Of a stretch of 64,000 nt of DNA, positions 43,347 through 52,768 are shown piece after piece. Within the stretch, counting starts at the first letter, position 1; each line of letters starts with the position of its first letter. This stretch comes from Clostridia bacterium (GTDB lineage Bacteria > Bacillota > Clostridia > UMGS1840). The notes beneath the pieces are model-generated. The model did no database searches. It was not told the origin of the DNA and saw nothing but the letters and a program-made list of their open reading frames with translations. The DNA is taken from positions 1 to 64,000 of the forward strand of contig JAGAKI010000073.1 of NCBI GenBank assembly GCA_017625695.1. The letters are read 5' to 3'. The position numbers and the translations under genes were made by a program.

Positions 43347-43895
43347 ATGAATTTTACTGATATTATTATGATTGGCATCGGTCTTAGTATGGATGCAGTT
43401 GCCGTTTCCCTAACTAACGGTATGGTTTATCGGATGGGGAAGGACAAAAAATTTATGATGCCCGTATTTTTCGGGATTTTTCAGGGATTGATGCCCTTGC
43501 TGGGTTACTTTACCGGTGGCATTTTTTCCAAATGGTTGGTTCGGTATTCGGGTTGGATTATCTTTTTCATTTTAGGTTTTTTGGGAGCTAAGATGGTAAA
43601 AGAGGGACTTTCTCATGAAAGGTTAGAAAAAAAAGAACCCACTGTAATGACTTACGGGGTTCTTTTTGTGCAGGCAATTGCTACCAGTATTGATGCGTTT
43701 GCAGTGGGAATTGCTTTTTGTACTACATGTGTATCCATCTGGTCCTCATCAGCGATTATTTGTGTGACAACTTTTATCTGTAGTTTCATTGCGGTGCTGA
43801 TAGGCAAAAAGTTCGGAGAATTTTTAGGGAAAAAAGCGGAAGTGTTCGGCGGTTCAATTCTGATTCTTCTTGCTCTTAAGGCGCTTTTGTTTTAG
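43347..43895 (+). CDS. mntP: Manganese efflux pump MntP family
   Basis: 182 aa, six predicted membrane helices in two repeats, each carrying the conserved acidic motif: GIGLSMDAVAVSLTNG and ATSIDAFAVGIAF. These are the hallmarks of MntP (DUF204). It would export Mn2+. 12 bp after era; its 3' end overlaps the convergent gene at 43854 by 42 bp. Confidence 0.9.
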   Translation: MNFTDIIMIGIGLSMDAVAVSLTNGMVYRMGKDKKFMMPVFFGIFQGLMPLLGYFTGGIFSKWLVRYSGWIIFFILGFLGAKMVKEGLSHERLEKKEPTVMTYGVLFVQAIATSIDAFAVGIAFCTTCVSIWSSSAIICVTTFICSFIAVLIGKKFGEFLGKKAEVFGGSILILLALKALLF

Positions 43896-44456
43896 CGGTT
43901 TTTCTTCTGCTTCGGGAGGGCAAATCCAACTTTTTGGGGTACATAAAATTCCTAAAAAAGCGGTGATCACTGCCTGGATGGAAGAAATCAGTACCACGGT
44001 GGTACCTGCCATACAAACGGCGAATACTTCTTCCATCTCCTGCTCATAGAAAAACATAAAAATCCGTTGTCCCACATAATCGTAGGGGATGCTGTTATGA
44101 AATAAAATGGTGAACAGAATATAGAAAAACAAGTCGCAAACAAAGACTTCACCGGCGACAAAGCACCAGCTGTTTAAGCGGGTGCTTTTTTGTTTTAACT
44201 GACCGCCTACCAGAATGGCAATTAACACACCGCTTAACAGAAACCATACAAAAGACTGCCCGTGTATGAGGCAGGCAATGGCAAGCATGGTGACCGATGC
44301 ACATAAAATTCCTGCACCGGTTCCCAAAAGGGCAGAGGTGTACAACGTACCGGTATGGTAAGGCAACAGAGGCAACTGAAAGTAATGTGCCACGCCAAAG
44401 AGCACCAGATTTAAGGCGATGCCGATATAGATGAGAGTAATGTTTTTTTGGTTCAT
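43854..44456 (-). CDS. Uncharacterised integral membrane protein
   Basis: 200 aa, about five membrane helices and a strongly basic C-terminal tail (KPLKQKRLKSKKNQN). The segment LPYHTGTLYTSALLGTGAGIL is faintly reminiscent of ECF-type S components, but I do not recognise the family. It lies 22 bp downstream of the phosphodiester glycosidase gene on the same strand, so is probably co-transcribed, and overlaps the end of mntP tail to tail. Confidence 0.6.
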   Translation of the reverse strand: MNQKNITLIYIGIALNLVLFGVAHYFQLPLLPYHTGTLYTSALLGTGAGILCASVTMLAIACLIHGQSFVWFLLSGVLIAILVGGQLKQKSTRLNSWCFVAGEVFVCDLFFYILFTILFHNSIPYDYVGQRIFMFFYEQEMEEVFAVCMAGTTVVLISSIQAVITAFLGILCTPKSWICPPEAEEKPLKQKRLKSKKNQN

Positions 44457-44478
44457 GGAGAATTTGTTTCCTTACGGT

Positions 44479-46548
44479 TTAATTTTCAAACAGTTTCTTG
44501 GAGAAAATCTGATAGTTCATTTGTGATTCATTGCAAAAAACAGAAAGATAATGCGTTTCTTTTTCTAAGAAGGTATCAATGGTGCCTTCTTCTTTTTCTA
44601 AGGAAAGCACACGGATTCCATCCTGCATTTTTTGGAGCTTGGTTTCCTTGCCGCGAACGAGAATCAGTATATTTTTTCCTTTTTCATGGGCAGTGGTAAG
44701 CGTTTTGTAAAACAAGTCAGTTTCCTGCTCCCGAAGGAAGATGAGCGGCTCTTTCATCACGAAAATCAGATTGTTTTTCTGGGAATCAAGCGTTTTTGTG
44801 AGTTTGTTCCATTCGGTCATATCTTTTCCTAAAATCTGTCCGCCTGAATTGTCAATATAAACCATTTCCAGATAGGGATGTTCCGGCAATTCTTTGGAGA
44901 AAGGGTTCACCCCGCTGGGAAGTTTTTCTAAGGTTTTTGCAGGCAGAAGCCGTTCAAACAGGGTGTTGTCACGATTACCGCCGTCATAGAAAGAAAAGGC
45001 AAGCGGGGCTTCACTGTTTTCTGCCATTTTATCAACAACAGGGAGGGTGTCTGCTACCGGAATCTCGTCACTCAGTTGGAATTCTTCTTCGGTTACAGTC
45101 CGGGTGTAGCCATCCTGGTTGGTTACCCGATAGGTACCATTTTTTTGTTTTACTCCTGCGATGGCAGGTTCTACAATTGTAATCTGTAATTCTTTTACCA
45201 CATCTTCATAGGCAATCACAAGGATGTCTTTGCCGACGGTATCTCCATAGAGAAAACCGTCTTTTACCGTTGCGGTATTGTTTTTTACCGAGAAAGAAAC
45301 GTCTGTTTCCTCAATGGTGATTGGAAGACCGTTTTCATCATATACAGAGAAATTGATTTTTTGAGGAATGTTCCGGTAAAGTAACATATCCTCTGCTACG
45401 ATGCCAAAGGGTTTGGCATCGGGATAGTCAGAAATCAGTCCCACCGCATTGGCAACGGGACGCTCATATCCGCTTGCCAGCTCGTGAATGTAGGAAAGCT
45501 CACCGGTAGTGTTGTCGATGACCGCACATTGGGTAGAACCGCCGCCATCCAGAGAAAAAGCGTAATAGGCACCTTCTTTCTGACAAAGTTCAGCCATCTT
45601 TTTCTGGGTGAGACCTTTCTGATTGACTGCAGTAATCATCCAAATGGTTTTTCCATCTTCTGAAATTCCCAATGCGGGGAAAGAGTCGGAATATTTCGGA
45701 TAAGACATTTTTTTTACAAGTTCCCCTTCCTTGACCAGGAGGGAACCGCCACCTACGGTGAAATCAGGAACAAAGGATAAGTCCGGCGTGGTAAGAATTT
45801 CCAGAGAAACCGTATCACCGACTTGCACCTGTTCAAACAAGGTGGTCAAATCGGATAGCCCTGCCAGGACGTAGCCGTTTTCCGGGATTTTTATCGGTGG
45901 CATATCCCGACGGATTTCGGTTAGCATACCGTCTTCAATTACAAGCTCCACTAACGTTCCGTAAGACCCCAGAGATTCTTCTCCCCAATGGCTGTCAAAA
46001 AGGGCAACGCCCTCTAAAGAGGAATGTTTATTATAAGTTTTCACATATTCAAACACTCGGTCGGAAAATCCAATTTTGATTTGGGTGGAAAAAATATCAA
46101 AAGAATACTGTCCATCCTGTCGATAGGAAAAGGAATACACACTTTCTTCCAGAGCGTTACTGATCATTTTGCCGTCTTTGGCATTGTAGCCGACTGCAGA
46201 GCCTTGTCCGGATTCGCTTCCCCGATTGAAATAATCGGCATTCATCGCTACCTTGGCACCGTTTTCTCCGGCAATGGTCAGTGTGGGTTTTAAGACTTTT
46301 GCTCCGTCTGACGGGTAGAGAGAAGTAAAGGTCAGATTGGGATTGGAAAGGTCACACTCCACAACCTGATATTTGAAAAACTCTCCGTCTACAACCGTAT
46401 CAATCAGACGCACCTCCACACCGTTGACCGGTTGATAGGCGGTTATTTCAGTTAGCCCGTCATCTGCTGAACCGGTTGATAGAAATAGTTGCAGCATCAG
46501 GGATAACACAGTCAGTAATTTTATCAAAAACGGGAATGGTTTACGCAT
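44479..46548 (-). CDS. Secreted phosphodiester glycosidase (NAGPA-domain) protein
   Basis: 689 aa. N-terminal signal peptide (LLTVLSLMLQLFLSTGSA). The NAGPA/DUF2233 domain covers roughly residues 40-380 with AMNADYFNRG, TVGGGSLLVKEG, PALGISEDGKTIWMITA and the signature FSLDGGGSTQ. Bacterial members act on phosphodiester-linked sugars such as those in wall polymers or exopolysaccharide. A central Ig-like region follows (about 390-480). The final 150 residues carry no motif I recognise. It is exported and possibly envelope-bound. Confidence 0.82.
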   Translation of the reverse strand: MRKPFPFLIKLLTVLSLMLQLFLSTGSADDGLTEITAYQPVNGVEVRLIDTVVDGEFFKYQVVECDLSNPNLTFTSLYPSDGAKVLKPTLTIAGENGAKVAMNADYFNRGSESGQGSAVGYNAKDGKMISNALEESVYSFSYRQDGQYSFDIFSTQIKIGFSDRVFEYVKTYNKHSSLEGVALFDSHWGEESLGSYGTLVELVIEDGMLTEIRRDMPPIKIPENGYVLAGLSDLTTLFEQVQVGDTVSLEILTTPDLSFVPDFTVGGGSLLVKEGELVKKMSYPKYSDSFPALGISEDGKTIWMITAVNQKGLTQKKMAELCQKEGAYYAFSLDGGGSTQCAVIDNTTGELSYIHELASGYERPVANAVGLISDYPDAKPFGIVAEDMLLYRNIPQKINFSVYDENGLPITIEETDVSFSVKNNTATVKDGFLYGDTVGKDILVIAYEDVVKELQITIVEPAIAGVKQKNGTYRVTNQDGYTRTVTEEEFQLSDEIPVADTLPVVDKMAENSEAPLAFSFYDGGNRDNTLFERLLPAKTLEKLPSGVNPFSKELPEHPYLEMVYIDNSGGQILGKDMTEWNKLTKTLDSQKNNLIFVMKEPLIFLREQETDLFYKTLTTAHEKGKNILILVRGKETKLQKMQDGIRVLSLEKEEGTIDTFLEKETHYLSVFCNESQMNYQIFSKKLFEN

Positions 46549-46670
46549 ATTAAGTTCTCCTTGTTATGTACGTTTTTTTATGTTCAGACGGCTAAAAAAG
46601 AATAAAGTTCTACGAAATGAAACAATACTGTTTTCCACATTTTGGAACGTTTAAAATCATCCATGGTGCT

Positions 46671-46699
46671 ATTATAGTACGAAAGTTTTTCTCCGTCAA
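46671..46699 (-). promoter_or_regulatory. Promoter of the phosphodiester glycosidase gene
   Basis: Minus strand: TTGACG (46694-46699), 17-bp spacer, TATAAT (46671-46676). It leaves a leader of about 115 nt. Confidence 0.75.
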
Positions 46700-46772
46700 T
46701 CTTTTTTACGAAAAAAACGTAGAAAACAAACAAAGAAAACATAATTTTTTCGTGGAATCTTTTGAAAACACC

Positions 46773-46801
46773 TTGACGAAACAGCAAAAATAAAGTAAAA
46801 T
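46773..46801 (+). promoter_or_regulatory. Promoter of the SLH-protein gene cluster
   Basis: TTGACG (46773-46778), 17-bp spacer, TAAAAT (46796-46801). The nearby TATAAT at 46801-46806 would need a 22-bp spacer and is less likely. Confidence 0.6.
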
Positions 46802-46858
46802 ATAATAGATGGTTTCTGCAATGAAATCGAAGGAATTTCCCGAAGGAGTTGACAGAGT

Positions 46859-47899
46859 GTGAAAAAACTGATTTCATTTTTTTTGACTGTTGTTTTGCTT
46901 GTTTCACAGGTCTCTGTTTGCTTTGCGAGAAATGTATCTACTTATGAAGTTCTTTTCAGTATGGACCCTGTATTGATTGAGCGGTTCCGGGAAGGCGGAC
47001 TGGAAGACGAGATGATTCAAGATTTTATGGGGATTCTGGATGACGAGGCAGACAAGCTTCAGAAACCGGATGACCGTGAAAATCTGGAATATTTCTTTTT
47101 GGGACTGCTGTTTATGTACATCTTTCAGCAGGAAGAGTATGCTCCGGTGGTAGTTGCCTTTGATCGCAGTTTCCAGGACGAAGTTGTTTATATGGCGGAA
47201 ACCGGACGTATTCCGGAAAGTATGGAGCTGTTTTTCCTTTCTGTGATGGGAAACAGCCTGGCATATGTTCCGCCGGAGGAGGAGCCTGAACTGTGGGATG
47301 ACAGTAATCCGGAAACAGAGCCGGAGATTACCCCCTCTCCAACACCACAACCTCCGTTTTCAGATTTGGCAGGATATGAATGGGCGACCCCCTACATCAG
47401 TATGCTGTATCGGGATGGTTTGATTTCGGGATATGCGGACGGAACTTATGCACCTGACCGGTTTATGACCCGAGGAGAACTGACCCATCTGATTGTCAAA
47501 GCGTTTTTGGATAAGTCCTATTGTTATGACAGCAGCAGATTTTCAGATGTGTGCCAAACAGATTGGTATTATCAGGATTTACTGACGGCAGAATATTACT
47601 CATTGTTTCAGTGGATTTATGACAAGGAGTTTGATTCCGGACAACCGGTTACCCGTCAGGAGCTATGTGCCATTGTCTACCGGGCGTGTCGCCGAAGCGA
47701 CATTTTTCCACCGAAAAAAGAACCCGGCGTGGAATTTCTGGATTTTTCGGAAATTGCCAATTATGCTTATGACCCTATTTCTGAATTACAGCAATCGGGT
47801 TGTGTCAGCGGGTATGCAGACGGATATTTTTATCCCCGGAAATTAGCTACCCGTGCAGAAGCTGCCAAGGTAATTGCTTTGGCGTTACAGCTTTCTTAA
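46859..47899 (+). CDS. S-layer-homology (SLH) domain protein
   Basis: 346 aa with a GTG start behind GAAGGAG. Signal peptide (LISFFLTVVLLVSQVSVCFA), a helical acidic N-terminal region of unknown fold, a short P/E/T linker (EPEITPSPTPQPP) and three C-terminal SLH repeats (about 165-215, 225-280, 290-345) with the motifs FMTRGELTHL, PVTRQELCAI and LATRAEAAKV. SLH trimers bind pyruvylated secondary wall polymer, matching the CsaB encoded at 474-2675. First gene of a plus-strand group running to rsmI. Confidence 0.88.
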   Translation: MKKLISFFLTVVLLVSQVSVCFARNVSTYEVLFSMDPVLIERFREGGLEDEMIQDFMGILDDEADKLQKPDDRENLEYFFLGLLFMYIFQQEEYAPVVVAFDRSFQDEVVYMAETGRIPESMELFFLSVMGNSLAYVPPEEEPELWDDSNPETEPEITPSPTPQPPFSDLAGYEWATPYISMLYRDGLISGYADGTYAPDRFMTRGELTHLIVKAFLDKSYCYDSSRFSDVCQTDWYYQDLLTAEYYSLFQWIYDKEFDSGQPVTRQELCAIVYRACRRSDIFPPKKEPGVEFLDFSEIANYAYDPISELQQSGCVSGYADGYFYPRKLATRAEAAKVIALALQLS

Positions 47900-47946
47900 A
47901 ATAAAAATAGTTTCGTTTTTTGATACAGAAAGGAACGGTTTGGAAA

Positions 47947-49821
47947 ATGAAAAAAATTGTGTTATTGATATTGATGGTATACGTAATGATGCTGGGTGTT
48001 TCAGCGGAACCTGTGCAGCCTGTTGAAAATGCACCGATTGCGGTGGAACAAGAAGCAGCGGCTCCTTCTAATCCCGTGCCTCAGCAACCTGCAACTGCGG
48101 CACCTGTCGTACAGCAGGAAACTGCCCCTGTGACAGTACCTGCAGCGACACCTGTTCCGGCGGTGAAAGCACCTGCTCCGGTTGCACAGCAACCTGTGGC
48201 TACAGCTCCGGTAGCAGGAGAACCGACTCCCACTCCACAACCTTTGCCTTACTTAGGAAGTGCAGATGTTTCGATTTTATTTACCACCGATATTCACGGA
48301 AATTTCCAGCGTGATGAAAAAACCGGCGTGTTGGGATATTCCGGTATCAATGCCATTGCCCGTTCTGTTCCGAACAGCATTTTAGTGGACGGCGGTGACT
48401 ATTTATCTTCCGGCCAATTTGTATCGGAAGACAGTGTGAATTCCATTCTTTCCTTAATGAATGCAACTGGATATCATGTTGCAGGGATCGGGGAAACTGA
48501 TCTTGCTCACGGTGTTGCGGTTTTAAAGGATGTAAAAGACAGAGCAGCATTTCATATGCTTTCTTCCAACGTAACCACCGGTCTGGACCGTACACCTTTG
48601 CTTGGAGATACCATTATTCTTGATGTACAAGGTATCAGAGTTGGATTTTTCTCTCTGTTGAACCCTGAACTCCGATTGTCTGCCAGCTTACAGGAATTAA
48701 CTGATGTTTATTTGGAAGATGCCAGCAAAATGGCACAGGCAAGTGTCAACTCCTTAAAACAGCAGGGTGCAGACGTGATTATTGCTGTGAGCCATATGGG
48801 AAATCAGAGTGGCTCCGGTATTGACCAGATTGCAGCCTTTGTATCCGGTATTGATTATATTTTTGACGGTCATGATCACGTAGAAGAAACCGGACGTTTT
48901 ATTGGTGACACTATGATTATCAATCCCGGTGCAGGCGGAACTCAGCTGGTACAGTTAGATTTACATTTCGGTCCGGGGAAAGAGATTACCGGTTTTTCCA
49001 CTACTCAGTGGTTCTACGAAGCAACCAAGAGCCTTGCTATGGATCCTGCTCTGGTTGCACTGGAAGAGTCCATTGTTGCACAGCAGAACGAATTTTTAAA
49101 AGAAAGTGTTGCCGTATCCCGTGTGGATATCGATTATACCGATGATATTTTATTCCGGTCTCATCCGTTAGGGAACTTTATTGCAGATGCTTACCGTGAA
49201 AAAACCAAGGCTACTGTTGCCCTGGTAGATGCGGGAAGCATTGCTGTGGGAATTCCCACAGGAGATATCACCAAAGCCAGCATTCTTGCGATATTGCCCA
49301 AAAATCATTCCATTCAGACCAAAAAGATTACCCCTAAGATTCTGAAAACTGCTTTGGAAAGCGGTCTTTCCGGGATTACTCTGTTGGAGGACGGAATGGT
49401 TGACCCGGCATCTGCAACTGAAAAATTCCCCCAGATTTCCGGGGTTCGGGTGCAGGTTAACTTAAACAACGAGCCGGGAAAACGTGTGGTAAAAATGACC
49501 TTGGATAACGGGGTCAGCCTGAATCTGAACGATGACCGTACTTCGTTGATTATTGCCAGCAACACCGGCATTTTATCCGGACTGAATGACTACGGTATTT
49601 TTGAAATGCAGCCGGTTTTAGAAGAATATGATTCGGAAGGTCAGGCACTGTTGGAATATTTGAATTATACCGGAGAGTATTCTGAATACCAGTCCTCCAG
49701 AATTGAATTGACCGATAACCAGGAAAGTTACACGATGCTTCTTTTAACCATCGCCGTTGTATTTGCTTTTGTGGTGATGATTCTGATTCTGATTATCAAA
49801 CTGATGGCAAGAGTTTCTTAA
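47947..49821 (+). CDS. Membrane-anchored 5'-nucleotidase/metallophosphatase
   Basis: 624 aa. Signal peptide, a Pro/Ala/Val/Gln-rich linker (about residues 20-95), a metallophosphatase domain (ILFTTDIHGNF, LVDGGDYLSSG, VSHMGNQSGSG, DGHDH) and a 5'-nucleotidase C-terminal domain (PLGNFIADAYREKT). One C-terminal membrane helix ends in a short basic tail. It probably releases nucleosides or phosphate outside the cell. The start is at MKKIVLLILM behind GAAAGGAA; an in-frame TTG upstream is rejected. 47 bp after the SLH gene. Confidence 0.87.
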   Translation: MKKIVLLILMVYVMMLGVSAEPVQPVENAPIAVEQEAAAPSNPVPQQPATAAPVVQQETAPVTVPAATPVPAVKAPAPVAQQPVATAPVAGEPTPTPQPLPYLGSADVSILFTTDIHGNFQRDEKTGVLGYSGINAIARSVPNSILVDGGDYLSSGQFVSEDSVNSILSLMNATGYHVAGIGETDLAHGVAVLKDVKDRAAFHMLSSNVTTGLDRTPLLGDTIILDVQGIRVGFFSLLNPELRLSASLQELTDVYLEDASKMAQASVNSLKQQGADVIIAVSHMGNQSGSGIDQIAAFVSGIDYIFDGHDHVEETGRFIGDTMIINPGAGGTQLVQLDLHFGPGKEITGFSTTQWFYEATKSLAMDPALVALEESIVAQQNEFLKESVAVSRVDIDYTDDILFRSHPLGNFIADAYREKTKATVALVDAGSIAVGIPTGDITKASILAILPKNHSIQTKKITPKILKTALESGLSGITLLEDGMVDPASATEKFPQISGVRVQVNLNNEPGKRVVKMTLDNGVSLNLNDDRTSLIIASNTGILSGLNDYGIFEMQPVLEEYDSEGQALLEYLNYTGEYSEYQSSRIELTDNQESYTMLLLTIAVVFAFVVMILILIIKLMARVS

Positions 49822-49855
49822 AAATGGTAAAGGGAAATGAAAGGAGAGTGTAATT

Positions 49856-50518
49856 TTGAAAATTGTCAGAAGAATTCTTTTGGTTCTTGTTTGCTTGATT
49901 CTGGTCGGATTTCTCGCCTATAAAATTGCATATCCTTATGTCGCACCGTTGGTATTTGACTATCTGGTGGATCACAATCTGAATGCCTTTATCAAGTTGG
50001 AACAATCTCTTTCTGAGTCTTTGCCTGAAGAGGTTACGGATCCACAGTCGGATGCTGATGGTACTACGGATTCTCAAAAAACTTCGGGAGACGAACCGGA
50101 CAGCAAAGCTCCTTTGGATGCGTCTGAAGAGAGTGTTTCTTCTCAGATTTCTGATACCGATGCTCAGATAAGTCCTTCGGAAAAACCTGCACCACAAGGA
50201 AACGGTGTATCGAACGATGAAAAAACCCCTGCCGGAGAAAAACCTGATACCGATATTCAGGCTGTCAAAACGACGATGGGCGTTTTCTCAGGGGAACATC
50301 TGGCAAGAGCCTTGAAAAATATGTCTCCCAAAGACAAAACCCGAATCATTTCTTTGTGTCAGAGTGCAGTTTCTACCTCAGACATTTTGAAAGTCAGCAA
50401 AATGATGATGCAGGACGGCCTGACCAAAGAACAACAAAAATATATTGAAAATTATTTGCGGGATAATCTGTCTGTTCCCAATAAACGGGAAATTTTGGAA
50501 ATATTAAAGAAATATTAA
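49856..50518 (+). CDS. Uncharacterised membrane-anchored protein
   Basis: 220 aa, TTG start behind AAAGGAGAG. One N-terminal membrane helix (ILLVLVCLILVGFLAYKIAY), then an acidic, Ser/Asp/Pro-rich low-complexity stretch (about 55-130) and a compact helical C-terminus (LARALKNMSPKDKTRIISLCQSA region to the end) rich in charged residues. No family recognised. It lies between the 5'-nucleotidase and the tRNA methyltransferase and is probably co-transcribed with both. Confidence 0.65.
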   Translation: MKIVRRILLVLVCLILVGFLAYKIAYPYVAPLVFDYLVDHNLNAFIKLEQSLSESLPEEVTDPQSDADGTTDSQKTSGDEPDSKAPLDASEESVSSQISDTDAQISPSEKPAPQGNGVSNDEKTPAGEKPDTDIQAVKTTMGVFSGEHLARALKNMSPKDKTRIISLCQSAVSTSDILKVSKMMMQDGLTKEQQKYIENYLRDNLSVPNKREILEILKKY

Positions 50519-50530
50519 GGAGCGAGCAAG

Positions 50531-51253
50531 TTGGAACAAAACAGGGAAATTTCATCTCATATCAGCGAAAATTTCACCATTTTCCAACGGGAAGATTGCT
50601 TTAAATTCGGCACCGATGCGGTGCTGTTGTCCCGCTTTGCAAAAATCCGGAAAAAAGATGTTTTGTTTGATATTTGTTCCGGTACGGGAGCGGTTGGGTT
50701 CTTTTGCCAATTGCTGTATGACCCCAAAGAAATTCATTTTGTGGAAATTGATCCCGTGATGACAAAGTTATCGCAAAAAACGGCTTCCTATAATGACATA
50801 GAAGAAAAATGCCGGTTTTATTGTACCGATATCCGTGACCTTTCGGTTTCTGACGGTGTGATGGCAGATGTTATTACTGTAAATCCGCCATACTTTTTGG
50901 AGAAAAGCGGAAAGCTAAGTCAGAATGAAAACTTAAAAACTGCCCGTCATACCCAGCAATTTTCCCATAGTGTTCTGTTTTTGAAAGCTTATCGTATTCT
51001 TCGGGACGGAGGAAGAATTTTCCTGATTCAACGGGCACAAAATCTGGCAGAAATATTGTCAGGACTCCGGGAACACCGTTTGGAACCCAAACGACTTCGT
51101 ATGGTGTATGGAAATCCCAAAAAAGACGCCAATCTGTTTTTGGTGGAAGCTGTGAAAAACGGCGGTGTGTGGATGGATTGTCTGCCACCTTTGAATCTCT
51201 ATGATGAAAACGGCGAAATGACGGAAGAGTTTCGTCTGATGCAGGAGTTTTAA
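50531..51253 (+). CDS. tRNA1(Val) adenine-N6 methyltransferase-like (YfiC/TrmN6)
   Basis: 240 aa, TTG start behind AAGGAGCGAG. SAM-binding motif FDICSGTGAVGFF and the catalytic NPPYF motif of N6-adenine methyltransferases (VITVNPPYF). In Firmicutes this gene commonly precedes rsmI, as here (start of rsmI 2 bp after the stop). It probably modifies A37 of a tRNA, but substrate is inferred from the family. Confidence 0.85.
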   Translation: MEQNREISSHISENFTIFQREDCFKFGTDAVLLSRFAKIRKKDVLFDICSGTGAVGFFCQLLYDPKEIHFVEIDPVMTKLSQKTASYNDIEEKCRFYCTDIRDLSVSDGVMADVITVNPPYFLEKSGKLSQNENLKTARHTQQFSHSVLFLKAYRILRDGGRIFLIQRAQNLAEILSGLREHRLEPKRLRMVYGNPKKDANLFLVEAVKNGGVWMDCLPPLNLYDENGEMTEEFRLMQEF

Positions 51254-51254
51254 T

Positions 51255-52082
51255 ATGATGGGAACTTTATATCTTGTAGCTACCCCTATCGGCAATATGG
51301 GCGACATATCTCCCCGTGCGGTGGAAGTGCTCAAATCGGCAGACTTGGTCGCCGCTGAGGATACCCGTGTGACAGGTGCACTCTTAAAAAAGCTTGGAAT
51401 AGAGAAAAAACTGGTCAGTTATTATGAACATAATGCAGCGATGCGAAGCTCTTTGTTACTTCGTCATCTGGAAGAGGGAGAGAACATTGCCCTGGTTTCC
51501 GATGCCGGCACTCCCGCTATTTCCGATCCGGGGGAAGACATTGTGGAAGAATGTATCCGCCGCAACATTACAGTCATCCCCGTGCCCGGTCCCTGCGCCT
51601 TTGTGTGTGCCTTGACGGTATCCGGATTTTCTACCAAGCGTTTCAGCTTTATTGGCTTTTTACCCGCCAAAGCCAATGACCGAAAAAAAGAACTGGAAAA
51701 CGTGAAACATCGGGAAGAAACCTTGATTTTTTACGAAGCACCTCACCGCCTGTTGAAAACACTTTCTGATATGTGTGAAGTATTCGGGAAAGATCGCAGA
51801 GTGTCAGTTTCCCGGGAAATTACCAAAAAATTTGAAGAGCATATCAGAGGAAGATTGGCAGAAGTATTAAATCATTTTGAAACCAATCCTGTCAAAGGAG
51901 AATTTGTCATTGTGGCAGAGGGCGGTGTCAAAGAAGAAAGCAGCTTGAATCAGCTTTCTTTGGAGGAACATCTGAAGTTCTATCTGAAACAAGGAATTGC
52001 TCAAAAGGATGCCATCAAGCAGATTGCCATTGACCGCAATCTTTCCAAACGGGAAGTATATGCCCATTTTCATAAAGATTAA
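51255..52082 (+). CDS. rsmI: 16S rRNA (cytidine(1402)-2'-O)-methyltransferase RsmI
   Basis: 275 aa. Tetrapyrrole-methylase-fold enzyme with LYLVATPIGNMGDISPRAVEVL, VAAEDTRVTG, SDAGTPAISDPG and FYEAPHRL. It modifies C1402 in the ribosomal decoding centre. A second Met codon follows the first directly; either may be used. Last gene before a terminator. Confidence 0.95.
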   Translation: MMGTLYLVATPIGNMGDISPRAVEVLKSADLVAAEDTRVTGALLKKLGIEKKLVSYYEHNAAMRSSLLLRHLEEGENIALVSDAGTPAISDPGEDIVEECIRRNITVIPVPGPCAFVCALTVSGFSTKRFSFIGFLPAKANDRKKELENVKHREETLIFYEAPHRLLKTLSDMCEVFGKDRRVSVSREITKKFEEHIRGRLAEVLNHFETNPVKGEFVIVAEGGVKEESSLNQLSLEEHLKFYLKQGIAQKDAIKQIAIDRNLSKREVYAHFHKD

Positions 52083-52121
52083 AAACTCCAAGGAAACCGT
52101 TGGTTTCCCTTGGAGTTTTTT
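52081..52121 (+). terminator. Terminator of the SLH-to-rsmI transcription unit
   Basis: AAAAACTCCAAGG and CCTTGGAGTTTTTT arms with further AAACC/GGTTT pairing around a 3-nt loop, directly after the rsmI stop. Confidence 0.88.
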
Positions 52122-52148
52122 CCTGAATTCATTCTTTGAAGCAACTAA

Positions 52149-52180
52149 AAAAGCAGCTCCAAAAAAAGGAACTGCTTTTG
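52149..52180. terminator. Terminator downstream of rpsU
   Basis: AAAAGCAG-TCC and GGA-CTGCTTTT arms with one internal mismatch and a poly-A loop. On the minus strand it ends in a T-run, so it fits rpsU, though about 120 bp beyond its stop. Confidence 0.65.
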
Positions 52181-52300
52181 TAATTCACTATCCTGTTCAT
52201 TTATGATAGTATCAGCGCACTGACCATCTGCGAGAAATGGTACATCATGAGAAATAATCTCCCAAAAGGTTAGTGGAATTAGGACTGAAGAAGGAAAAAA

Positions 52301-52477
52301 TTATTTAAATTTTCTCTTTCTTGCTTCTTCGGATTTTTTCTTTCTTTTAACGCTGGGTTTTACATAATGTTCTCTTTTTCTGATTTCAGAAAGAACACCT
52401 GCTTTTGCACACTGTCTTTTAAATCTTTTTAACGCATTGTCTAAAGATTCGTTATCTTTTAATCTGATTTCTGCCAT
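52301..52477 (-). CDS. rpsU: 30S ribosomal protein S21
   Basis: 58 aa, highly basic: starts [20 protein letters not shown], continues with [20 protein letters not shown] and ends in a Lys/Arg tail. This is the standard S21 sequence and length. Ribosome site GGAGGGAC. It has its own strong promoter at 52552-52580 and no neighbour on the same strand within 2.8 kb, so it is monocistronic. Confidence 0.96.
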   Translation of the reverse strand: MAEIRLKDNESLDNALKRFKRQCAKAGVLSEIRKREHYVKPSVKRKKKSEEARKRKFK

Positions 52478-52551
52478 CTTGGTTTGTCCCTCCTCCCGTA
52501 AACGCGATCAGTTACGCCGGATAGATTTCATATCATAAATTCACAAGTGAT

Positions 52552-52580
52552 ATTATAATATATAATCATTGGGATGTCAA
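52552..52580 (-). promoter_or_regulatory. Promoter of rpsU
   Basis: Minus strand: TTGACA (52575-52580), 17-bp spacer, TATAAT (52552-52557). Full consensus. Confidence 0.88.
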
Positions 52581-52739
52581 CATTTTTTTTTAATTTTTTC
52601 AAATTTTTCAAAAATTTTTGAAAACGGTTGCAATTTTTGGAAGCCGGTTGTAAAAAATCGAAAAAAGAAGTTTTTCTTTTTTGATTTTTGTTTGGGAAAG
52701 AAAAACAGCCGTCGCAATATGTTTTTTCTGTGGTTTTTA
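52581..52739. other. AT-rich divergent intergenic region
   Basis: Between the divergent rpsU and citrate synthase promoters. It has long T/A runs, the near-direct repeat CGGTTGCAATTTT / CGGTTGTAAAAA and one strong AT hairpin (52653-52669 with 52674-52689). No gene or known regulatory element is recognised. Confidence 0.5.
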
Positions 52740-52768
52740 TTGACAGAAAACTTATGGACTGATACAAT
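52740..52768 (+). promoter_or_regulatory. Promoter of citrate synthase-M24 peptidase
   Basis: TTGACA (52740-52745), 17-bp spacer, TACAAT (52763-52768), about 57 bp before the start at 52825. Confidence 0.8.
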
